From Sphingopyxis sp. H115 (GTDB lineage Bacteria > Pseudomonadota > Alphaproteobacteria > Sphingomonadales > Sphingomonadaceae): DNA of 64,000 bases. This document shows, one piece after another, positions 56,964 through 64,000 of the stretch (within the stretch, counting starts at the first letter, position 1; every line of letters starts with the position of its first letter). Below the pieces are notes generated by a model. It was not told the DNA's origin. It ran no database searches and saw only the letters and a program-made list of their open reading frames with translations. The position numbers were made by a program, and so were the translations under genes. The stretch covers positions 62,001 through 126,000 of the forward strand of contig NZ_LNSA01000001.1 of assembly GCF_001468465.1 (NCBI RefSeq). Reading direction: 5' to 3'.

Positions 56964-59651
56964 ATGACCATCCAGCCGGGTTTGGGGATCGAGGCAAGCA
57001 CTCAGGATCGCGCCACGACGACGGGCAACACGCGGGCCTTCGCCCGGAGCAAATTCACGCCGCCGCGCTTTCCCGCCGACCTGGTCGGGATCGCGCGCTG
57101 GCAAGCGACGCTCGCGGCCCTCGCAGATAATGAAATATGTCTCGTGCGCGCACCCGCAGGCTACGGCAAGACGGCCTTTTCGGCAACGCTGTTCGCTGCG
57201 GCGCGTGCTGCGGGCTGGTTCGCAGGCTGGGTCTCTTTCGAGCGCGAAGATAATGAACCGGCCGCAATCGGCCATCTGTTCGAAGCCGTGCGACTGGCAA
57301 GCGGCGCGTCCACCGGCGATGGTTCGCGCGACATTTCGGCGGCCTCGATGCCCGCGGCCATCCTGTCGGCCGCGCTCGCCGATTTCATCGACGGTGCGGA
57401 CCGGCCGCTCCTGCTCGTCCTCGACGATGTCGACCGGCTGACCGATGCGCGCGTGATCGATGTATTGAACGGACTGCTCCGTCATCCCCCTGCCCGGTTG
57501 CGGCTGGTCCTGTCGAGCCGGGCCGTTCCCACGATCGACACCGGCGATGTCGAGCGGCGCGGCATGGCGCTCGCCGTGAGCGCGGCGGACCTCGGCCTGA
57601 CCGACGAAGAGGTACGATCCTTCCTGCGCGCCACCGGCAAGACGCCAACCGTGCAAGAGGCGGCCGCGATCAATGCAATGCTGCAGGGCTGGCCGGCGGG
57701 GTTGCGGCTGACGGCGCGCCACGGCGGCGGCGACGCGCTCCCACCGCAGATCGATCTCCATCTTGCTCCCGTGATCGGCAGCCTGACCGACGCGGAGCGA
57801 CGCTTCGCGCAACGCTGCGCGGCGGTCCCGCACCTCGGCGCCGAGCTCGCGCGGCTGCTCGGCGGCGAAGAGGATGGTGCGGCCATGCTGTACGACTTTG
57901 CAGCGCGCGGGCTTTTCTTCGAACCGCTCGCGGGACGCGGCGGCTGGTACCGCATCCACCCGGCGTTTCGCGCGACGCTTGCGCGATATCCGGGCGCGCC
58001 CAAGCCCGATACGCGCGTCGAGCTGCACCGCGCCGCGGCGCGCTATTTCGCGGCGCAGCGCATGCAAGAACCCGCCGCCGAGCAGGCGATGCTTGCGGGC
58101 GACGCCCGACAGGCCGCAGCGCTGCTGGCCGAAATCGCCATGCTGATGCTGCGAAAGGGCGATCTTTCGGCGCTGTCTGGATGGATCGAGCGGTTGCCGC
58201 CCGCCGAGGTCGCGGCGGTTCCGGCGCTGCGCCACGCTCGCGCCTGGCTGTTCGCCCTAACCGGGCATCCGGCGGCGCAGGCGGCGATTGCCGCGCTCGA
58301 CGCCAATGCGGCCGATCCAGAGGCGCGGGCGATCGACCTGGTCCACCGTGCCTATGCGGGCGACCAATTCCCCGAAATCGTCGAGATGTGCGACCAACTG
58401 CTCGCGGCACCGGAAGGGCTTTCCGACTTCGCGGTCGCCATGATACGTAACCTCGTTGCACACGGTGCGCTGAAACGGGGGTTGTTCGGTCTCGTTCACG
58501 ATGCGCTTCGCCCGCTGACGCCGCACGATACCGACTGCTCGCTCGACTTGCCGTTGGCACTCGCAATATGTGCCCGCGCCTCGCTATCGCGCGCGCAGGG
58601 ACAGCTCGACGATGCCGAACGGCTGCTTGACGACGCCCGGCAGCTCGCCTCAGCCGGCGGCTTTGCATCGGCGCTGATCGATTCCGCGTTGGCCCGCTGT
58701 CATTATGAACGCGACGACATGGCCGCGGCCGCTGGGCTGGCGGCTAACGCCCTGCCCACGCTGGAAGGCACCGCGTTTCAGGACGCAGCGATCCCGGCCT
58801 TCCTCGTTGCGATCCGTGCCGCGGCCAGTCTGGGACAGGCGCATACGGCCGCCTCGCTCATCGACCGCGCCGAATCGCTTGCGTTCGCCCGCGACTGGCT
58901 TCCGATGAAAGCCATGTGCCTAGTCGAGCGCGCGCGGCTCCGCCTTCCGCAGACGATCGACGCCGAATCGATCGTCGCCATCGGCGAGGAAGCGGCCGCG
59001 GTGCTCGATCCGCTGTCTGCACCGGCGCGCGCCTTTGCCCTCCTTTCCGAAATGCGGGCCTACGAGGCAATCGCCAATGGCGACCGCCCGCGCCTGACGA
59101 CGGTCGCCGAACGGCTGTTGCGCCTCGCGTCCAACGCCGACGACGCCGAACTGCGCGCGACCGCGACGCTACTCAACATCCTGCCCCAGCTCAGCGGCCG
59201 TTGCGACAAAATGGTTGAGCTCGAGATCGTGCGCTTCCTCAACCACGCCGCCAGCGTCGGATTTCGTCGAACGATCGTCGACATCCTCGACGTCACCGGT
59301 GTTCGCGCGATCCAGAATTTCTGTGGCGAGGCCTATTCGTCGGGATCTTTCCTCGCGCTCCTGAAACTCGCCGAACCGTCGCGCCGGAACCCGGCGCTCG
59401 AGGGGGGCCACGCTGTCGCACCGGGCGAGGCCTTTTCGTTCCTCACCGAGCGCGAGATCGAAATATTGAGCGCGCTGAACGCAGGCGAATCGAACAAGGA
59501 AATCGCAAGGACGCTGCAACTGGCGCCCGAAACGGTGAAATGGCACCTCAAGAATGTCATGCGCAAACTGCGCGCAAACAGTCGCGAGGAAGCCGTTCAA
59601 AATGCGGCGACGCTGGGCCTGAAGCTGATCGAGATGCCGGCGCGGCACTAG
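56964..59651 (+). CDS. MalT-like LuxR family transcriptional regulator (STAND ATPase)
   Basis: The 895-residue protein has the layout of large ATP-dependent LuxR activators: N-terminal P-loop APAGYGKTAF near residues 62-71, Walker B LLLVLDDVDRL near 150-160, a winged-helix part, a long Ala/Leu-rich helical repeat region (about 340-800), and a C-terminal LuxR HTH (FLTEREIEILSALNAGESNKEIA onwards, about 826-890, in two pieces). Such proteins bind a small inducer and ATP, then multimerise and activate transcription. The ATG at 56964 is set by GGAGGG 7 nt upstream. Divergent from the TonB receptor operon, its most likely target. Confidence 0.92.
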   Translation: MTIQPGLGIEASTQDRATTTGNTRAFARSKFTPPRFPADLVGIARWQATLAALADNEICLVRAPAGYGKTAFSATLFAAARAAGWFAGWVSFEREDNEPAAIGHLFEAVRLASGASTGDGSRDISAASMPAAILSAALADFIDGADRPLLLVLDDVDRLTDARVIDVLNGLLRHPPARLRLVLSSRAVPTIDTGDVERRGMALAVSAADLGLTDEEVRSFLRATGKTPTVQEAAAINAMLQGWPAGLRLTARHGGGDALPPQIDLHLAPVIGSLTDAERRFAQRCAAVPHLGAELARLLGGEEDGAAMLYDFAARGLFFEPLAGRGGWYRIHPAFRATLARYPGAPKPDTRVELHRAAARYFAAQRMQEPAAEQAMLAGDARQAAALLAEIAMLMLRKGDLSALSGWIERLPPAEVAAVPALRHARAWLFALTGHPAAQAAIAALDANAADPEARAIDLVHRAYAGDQFPEIVEMCDQLLAAPEGLSDFAVAMIRNLVAHGALKRGLFGLVHDALRPLTPHDTDCSLDLPLALAICARASLSRAQGQLDDAERLLDDARQLASAGGFASALIDSALARCHYERDDMAAAAGLAANALPTLEGTAFQDAAIPAFLVAIRAAASLGQAHTAASLIDRAESLAFARDWLPMKAMCLVERARLRLPQTIDAESIVAIGEEAAAVLDPLSAPARAFALLSEMRAYEAIANGDRPRLTTVAERLLRLASNADDAELRATATLLNILPQLSGRCDKMVELEIVRFLNHAASVGFRRTIVDILDVTGVRAIQNFCGEAYSSGSFLALLKLAEPSRRNPALEGGHAVAPGEAFSFLTEREIEILSALNAGESNKEIARTLQLAPETVKWHLKNVMRKLRANSREEAVQNAATLGLKLIEMPARH

Positions 59652-59726
59652 CGTCCTGACGCTAACCCACCCGAACGGGAAATTTTTTCCAAGGCTGCGC
59701 CGCACCGCCTCCGTCTTGTGATTGTC

Positions 59727-59743
59727 GCCGGAAAAAATCCGGC
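59727..59743 (+). promoter_or_regulatory. GCCGG/CCGGC hairpin before the autotransporter gene
   Basis: A 5-bp GC stem with the 7-nt loop AAAAAAT lies 22 nt upstream of the autotransporter start codon, in the 114-nt gap after the LuxR gene. There is no T-run behind it, so it is not a standard terminator. It may affect translation of the next gene or be chance. Confidence 0.25.
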
Positions 59744-59765
59744 CCCAGATCACAAGAGGAACCCG

Positions 59766-62700
59766 ATGCGTAAGATTTTGCTAGCGTCCACCAGCCTGGC
59801 CGCCATGTTGGCGGCGCCCGCCGCGGCCGAAACCGTGATCGGCAACGCCCTTACCGCGCCGATTCGCACCTCGACGGTCAAGGGCGGTACGGACGCGGAC
59901 GATGCGCGCCTTGCCGCCTCGGGTTCGATCAAGCCCACCACCTCGGGCCCCGCGATCACGATCGACAGCAACCACAAGGTGGTCAACGAAGGCACGATCG
60001 AGTTCATCAATATCGACGGCGCGACGGGTATCTTCGCGAACGACGGGGTGGCGAGCGGCATCACGGTAGCGACCGGCGGCAAGATCAACCTCGGCGAAAC
60101 CTATGCGCCGACCGACATCGACAAGGACGGCGACCTCGACGGTCCCTTCGCGGTGGGCAGCAATCGCGTCGGCATCGCGACCGGCGGCGCCTTTACCGGC
60201 AATATCACGAATGGTGGCGTCATCACGGTCAAGGGCAATGATTCGGCGGGTATCCGCCTTGGCGGCCCGCTGACGGGCAATTTCGTCAACAATGGCACGG
60301 TGCAGGTCCTCGGCGACCGCGCGCTCGGCATCGGACTTCAGGACGTCACCGGCAACGTCCGCCTTGCCGGCGAGATCAGCGGAACCGGCGTCGATGCGAT
60401 GGCTGCGCGGCTTTCGGGCAACATCTCGGGCGCGCTCGTCGTTCAGGGCAACCTCACTGCGACCGGCTATCGCACCGTCACCCCGCCCGCCGACCCATCG
60501 AAGCTCGACGCCGACGACCTGCTAATCGGCGGTCCGGCGTTGTCGATCGAGGGCAATGTCGGCGGCGGCATCGTCCTCGCCGTGCCGCCCAAGGATAGCA
60601 GCACGACCGATAACGACGAAGACAAGGACGGCATCGAGGATTCGAAGGAAGGGGTCGCTTCGGTTCGCTCCTTCGGCTCGGCCGCCGCGATCCGCATCGG
60701 CTCGGCGACGCAGGCCGTGACGATCGGCCCAGTCGCAGGCACCGGAACCGGTTTCGGCATGATCATCGACGGATCGGTCCTTGGGAACGGCGTCTACGCC
60801 GGCAAGGATGGCAATGCGATCCAAGTCGGTGGCCTCGGCGGCGCGGTGACGATCGCCGGCGGGCTCGGTATCGGCAGCACGGGCACCGTATCGGCGCAGT
60901 CGAAGGACAGCGCGGCAACCGCTATCCGCTTCGGTAATGGCGCGACGACCCCCGAAATCCGCAACGCGGGCAAGGTCGAGGCGATCACCGGGGGCAACGC
61001 GGCGGGGTCGATCGCGACCGCGGTACTGATCGACGCCGGTGGCGACGTCGGGATGATCCGCAACAGCGGCTCGATCATTGCGAAAACGGGTGGCGACAAT
61101 GGCACGGCACGCGCCATCGTCGATCTGTCGGGAACGGTGACGACGGTCGAGAACAGCGGCACGATCAGCGCGACGGGCGCGGCTGCCACGTCGGATCGCA
61201 ATATTGCGATCGACCTGTCGGCGAATAGTGCCGGCACGACGGTCAAGCAGACCGCCGTGGCATCGGGCGTCACCGCTCCCAGCATCGTCGGCGACGTCCG
61301 CTTCGGCGGCGGCAGCGACACCTTCGACATCGCCGACGGTTCGGTAAAGGGCGACAGCTTCTTCGGCGCGGGCGATAACAAGCTCGCCCTGTCGGGCGAC
61401 GCCACCTATGATGGCACGGCGCTGTTCGGCGCGGGCAGCGACAGCGTGACACTCGCCGGCACCTCGAAATTCGGCGGCGTGATCGATTTCGGCGGCGGCA
61501 GCGACACGCTCAGCATCGCTGGCACGTCGGTCTTCTCCGGCAGCTTGCGCAATTCGCAGGGCACCGCCGTGACGGTCGCCGGCGGCATCTTCGACATCGG
61601 CGGCGCGGCGACCGTCGCGTCGCTGGCGGTCACCGACAAGGGCACGCTTGGCGTCATGCTCGACAGCGGCGACGCGGGCACCGCGCTTCAGGTCAGCGGC
61701 AACGCCAGCTTTGGCGCCGAATCCAATCTGCTGCTCAAGCTGTCGAGCATCGAAGAGGCCGAGGGCCAGCATGTCGTACTGAGTGCCGGCTCGCTCACTG
61801 GCGCGAACAACCTCACGGCGTCGCAGGCGCTGCTGCCCTTCCTCTACAAGGGCACGCTGTCGTCGAACGCAACGCAGCTCATCGTCGATGTGTCGCGTAA
61901 GAGCACAAGCGAACTCGGGCTCAACCGCTCCGAATCGGGCGCCTTTAACGCCGTCATCGACGCGGTCGTCGCCGACGAGCAGATCGAAGATGTGTTCCTC
62001 GGCATTCGCGACGGCGAACAGTTCAAGGCGCAGCTCGGGCAGATGCTGCCTGAACATGAAGGCGGCGTTTTCGAAACCGTGACCTCGGGCTCGCGCGCCC
62101 TGTCGCGCTATCTGCAAGACCCCAACGCGCCGTTCCAGGACGAGGGCAAATGGGGCTATTGGGTCAACCAAGCCGTCTGGGGCACATCGAAGAGCGTCGG
62201 CGAAACGGCGAGCTACGACGTCAGCGGTTGGGGCATTTCGCTCGGTGCCGAAATCGAGAGCGATCTCGGCAATTTCGGTGGCTCGATAGCCTATCTCAGC
62301 GGCAAGGACGGCAATGGCAGCAACGCCAACGAAGTGAGCAGCAGCCAGTTCGAAGGCGCGCTACACTGGCGCCTGCGTTCGGACGGTTTCATGGCGAACG
62401 CACGCGTTTCGGGCGCGCCGATCAGCTTCAAGGGCACGCGCATCTTCCGCGCGGAAGCCGGCGCCGAGGACATCGAAAAGACGATGAAGGGCAAGTGGGA
62501 CGGCACCTTGTGGTCGGCCTCGGGCTCGCTTGCCTACGACGCGCACGCCGGCGGGTTGACGATCCGCCCGATGGTCGCGGTCGATTATTATAAGCTGAAG
62601 GAAGACGGCTATCAGGAAACCGGAGGCGGCGACGCGCTCGACCTCAATGTGCTCAGCCGCGACAGCGATGAACTCGCGGTGTCGGGTACGGTTGCTGTCG

Positions 62701-62984
62701 GGATGGAATTTGGCGGAGCCGACGAATATGATGGCTGGACGCGCTTCGAGATCGAAGGCGGCCGCCGCCAGATCGTGAGCGGCACGCTGGGCGCGACAAC
62801 CGCCTCGTTCAAGGACGGCACGCCGTTCACCCTCACGCCCGATGATCGCACCAGCGGCTGGGTCGGCCGTTTCCGCGGTATCGCCGGCAACTCAGCTTTC
62901 CAAGTCGCCGGTGAAGTCTCCGCAGAAGAACAGCAGAGCCATGTCGGCTGGGCGTTCCGTGCCAGTTTGCGGGTCGGCCTCTAG
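59766..62984 (+). CDS. Autotransporter (type Va) with beta-helix passenger
   Basis: The 1072-residue protein has a signal peptide (ILLASTSLAAMLAAPAAAE), a Gly/Thr/Asn/Ser-rich passenger of about 750 residues with many short repeats ending in NSGTI- or NNGT-type turns (beta-helix), and a C-terminal autotransporter barrel (about 794-1072) ending in a hydrophobic strand FRASLRVGL. Two segments, DIDKDGDLDG near 116 and DNDEDKDGIED near 281, look like calcium-binding loops of the thrombospondin type 3/EF kind. AAGAGGA precedes the ATG. It follows the LuxR gene on the same strand. Passenger function is unknown; adhesion is a guess. Confidence 0.92.
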   Translation: MRKILLASTSLAAMLAAPAAAETVIGNALTAPIRTSTVKGGTDADDARLAASGSIKPTTSGPAITIDSNHKVVNEGTIEFINIDGATGIFANDGVASGITVATGGKINLGETYAPTDIDKDGDLDGPFAVGSNRVGIATGGAFTGNITNGGVITVKGNDSAGIRLGGPLTGNFVNNGTVQVLGDRALGIGLQDVTGNVRLAGEISGTGVDAMAARLSGNISGALVVQGNLTATGYRTVTPPADPSKLDADDLLIGGPALSIEGNVGGGIVLAVPPKDSSTTDNDEDKDGIEDSKEGVASVRSFGSAAAIRIGSATQAVTIGPVAGTGTGFGMIIDGSVLGNGVYAGKDGNAIQVGGLGGAVTIAGGLGIGSTGTVSAQSKDSAATAIRFGNGATTPEIRNAGKVEAITGGNAAGSIATAVLIDAGGDVGMIRNSGSIIAKTGGDNGTARAIVDLSGTVTTVENSGTISATGAAATSDRNIAIDLSANSAGTTVKQTAVASGVTAPSIVGDVRFGGGSDTFDIADGSVKGDSFFGAGDNKLALSGDATYDGTALFGAGSDSVTLAGTSKFGGVIDFGGGSDTLSIAGTSVFSGSLRNSQGTAVTVAGGIFDIGGAATVASLAVTDKGTLGVMLDSGDAGTALQVSGNASFGAESNLLLKLSSIEEAEGQHVVLSAGSLTGANNLTASQALLPFLYKGTLSSNATQLIVDVSRKSTSELGLNRSESGAFNAVIDAVVADEQIEDVFLGIRDGEQFKAQLGQMLPEHEGGVFETVTSGSRALSRYLQDPNAPFQDEGKWGYWVNQAVWGTSKSVGETASYDVSGWGISLGAEIESDLGNFGGSIAYLSGKDGNGSNANEVSSSQFEGALHWRLRSDGFMANARVSGAPISFKGTRIFRAEAGAEDIEKTMKGKWDGTLWSASGSLAYDAHAGGLTIRPMVAVDYYKLKEDGYQETGGGDALDLNVLSRDSDELAVSGTVAVGMEFGGADEYDGWTRFEIEGGRRQIVSGTLGATTASFKDGTPFTLTPDDRTSGWVGRFRGIAGNSAFQVAGEVSAEEQQSHVGWAFRASLRVGL

Positions 62985-63215
62985 CCCCCCGGCCCGACCC
63001 GCATGCAAGGGGGAAGCGACCTCCCCTACCCCCGCTTCCCCCTTGCTCAGGAACGAACGAAGAAACCGATGTTTGCACTCGCCATCTCCTCCTCCCCTTC
63101 ACCGCGGTTGCGCGGCGGGGCATTGGCGCTATATGACGGCGTCGTCAGGGGGACGTATGGCGCACAGCGGGATGGCGCCGACCGGCAAAAGATGGCGTTC
63201 CAAAGCAAGCAATCC

Positions 63216-63737
63216 ATGACCAGTTCGCACGATCGAACCGACGCCGCCCAAGGCATCGAAGGCGTCTTGCTCGGCAATCGGGACCGGATCATCCGTTTCC
63301 TCGAGGTGCGCGGTGCCGGCGACGCGGCCGAGGACCTGTTCCAGGATCTGTGGATGCGCCTGACCGACCGGCGCATGGGGCCGGTCGCCGAACCGCTGTC
63401 CTACGTCATGCGCGCCGCGAACAATCTGATGCTCGATCGCTACCGGTCGGCGCGGCAGAGCGAATTGCGCGATCAGGCGTGGGGTGAAGTCTCGGCCCAG
63501 CAAAGCCCTTCGACCGAGGCATCGCTGATCTCGCGCGAACAACTGGCGCTCGTCGAAACCGCGATCGCCGCCACCGGCGACCGTCCGGCCCGCATATTTC
63601 GCCGTTTCCGTGTCGACGGCATCCACCAGCGCGATATCGCGAGTGAAATGGGGGTCAGCCTGAGCACCGTCGAGGCCGATCTGCGTAAAGTCTATGCCAC
63701 GCTCGCCGCGATGCGGAGGCAGTTCGATGCAGGCTGA
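63216..63737 (+). CDS. ECF-family RNA polymerase sigma factor (FecI-like)
   Basis: The 173-residue protein has sigma region 2 (RGAGDAAEDLFQDLWMRL and LSYVMRAANNLMLDRYR) and region 4 (GDRPARIFRRFRVDGIHQRDIASEMGVSLSTVEADL, given in parts) of ECF sigma factors. FecI-like members are activated through a FecR anti-sigma protein by an outer membrane TonB receptor. The ATG at 63216 is used; another in-frame ATG is at 63192. Its end overlaps the start of the fecR-like gene by 11 nt. Confidence 0.92.
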   Translation: MTSSHDRTDAAQGIEGVLLGNRDRIIRFLEVRGAGDAAEDLFQDLWMRLTDRRMGPVAEPLSYVMRAANNLMLDRYRSARQSELRDQAWGEVSAQQSPSTEASLISREQLALVETAIAATGDRPARIFRRFRVDGIHQRDIASEMGVSLSTVEADLRKVYATLAAMRRQFDAG

Positions 63738-64000
63738 CGCGAACAACCCCGCCGCAGAGGCGCGCGCGATCGACTGGCTGATCCGGCAGCGCGACCCCGC
63801 CTTCGCCGATTGGGACAGCTTTGCCGACTGGCTGGCCGAGGATCCCGGCCATGTCGCGATCTACGATGCGGTGGCGAGCCTCGATCAGGATCTCGAAGCG
63901 CTGCCTCGGACGCCGGCGAGGTCCGCGATGCCGATGCAGAGCGAACAACCGCGCCGCCCGTCGCGCCGCGCCTGGTTCGGCGGTGCGGTCGCGGCCGCCT
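63727..64000 (+). CDS. FecR family anti-sigma regulator, partial
   Basis: The first 91 residues of a FecR-type protein are present; the gene runs off the right edge. The visible part has the N-terminal DUF4880-like segment (AIDWLIRQRDPAFADWDSFADWLAEDPGHVAIYD, in pieces) with the conserved W residues, then a basic RRPSRRAW just before the expected membrane helix (FGGAVAAA). It overlaps the sigma gene by 11 nt, as usual for such pairs. A TonB receptor with an N-terminal signalling domain would be expected next. Confidence 0.88.
   Translation, partial: MQADANNPAAEARAIDWLIRQRDPAFADWDSFADWLAEDPGHVAIYDAVASLDQDLEALPRTPARSAMPMQSEQPRRPSRRAWFGGAVAAA

Noticed and set aside
60522-62171. A 549-codon open frame on the minus strand opposite the autotransporter gene
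   Set aside because: Its Arg/Asp/Ala-rich product has no recognisable motif and lies entirely antisense to a well-supported gene. Long antisense frames are expected in high-GC DNA.

Overview
The window is a high-GC chromosomal segment of an alphaproteobacterium in the Sphingomonadales, most likely Sphingopyxis or a close relative. The evidence is the nuoI-N > birA > coaX > RNase J order, the dusB-ntrB-ntrC-ntrY-ntrX-hfq-hflX order, a fused ispDF gene, an alphaproteobacterial COQ10-type protein after lipA, and many TonB, FecR and autotransporter genes. The genus is inferred from gene content and style, not from a search. Genes are tightly packed, often with 4-nt stop/start overlaps, and almost all of the sequence is coding. 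I saw no CRISPR array, insertion sequence, prophage or rRNA.

Layout. 1-7646: the distal half of the complex I operon (nuoI, J, K, L, M, N), preceded by an unrecognised lower-GC gene, and followed by birA, coaX (7648), rnj (8442) and a DUF1467 gene. 10354-10944: a decayed histidine phosphatase pseudogene with at least three frameshifts. 11031-18644: a large membrane-anchored coiled-coil protein, an Hpt-like protein without its histidine, a TPR lipoprotein/periplasmic protein with a strong terminator, an Lrp-type regulator, a histidine kinase-like protein with an eroded ATPase domain, and a polysaccharide deacetylase. 18725-30255: tRNA-Ile2/Met(CAU), an M20 peptidase, tRNA-Pro(UGG), a DUF2235 hydrolase, an Ala-rich repeat lipoprotein, an M28 peptidase, ettA, a hotdog thioesterase, a ClC antiporter, carbonic anhydrase, lipA and a COQ10-like gene. 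30280-32019: cinA-like gene and ispDF.

32098-41357 is the nitrogen-control cluster dusB-ntrB-ntrC-ntrY-ntrX followed by hfq and hflX. The hfq gene encodes two complete Sm domains in one 167-residue chain, which is the most striking feature of the window. 41335-50417 holds mazG and a nine-gene minus-strand run (mltB-like, rlpA, dacA-like, tmk, holB, metG, tatD, a PhnP-like metallo-hydrolase and a 58-residue membrane protein). It joins cell-wall remodelling with dTMP synthesis, the replication clamp loader and methionyl-tRNA synthesis.

50566-64000 begins with tRNA-Ser(UGA) and is the accessory-looking part. A minus-strand operon (TonB receptor, SDR, saccharopine-dehydrogenase-like protein, acyl-CoA ligase) faces a MalT-like LuxR regulator across a short intergenic region carrying a perfect 16-bp palindrome. 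After the regulator come a large autotransporter, an ECF sigma factor and the start of a FecR anti-sigma gene. I read this as an uptake and catabolism unit for an unknown carboxylic acid-type nutrient, with a separate surface-signalling unit starting at the right edge.
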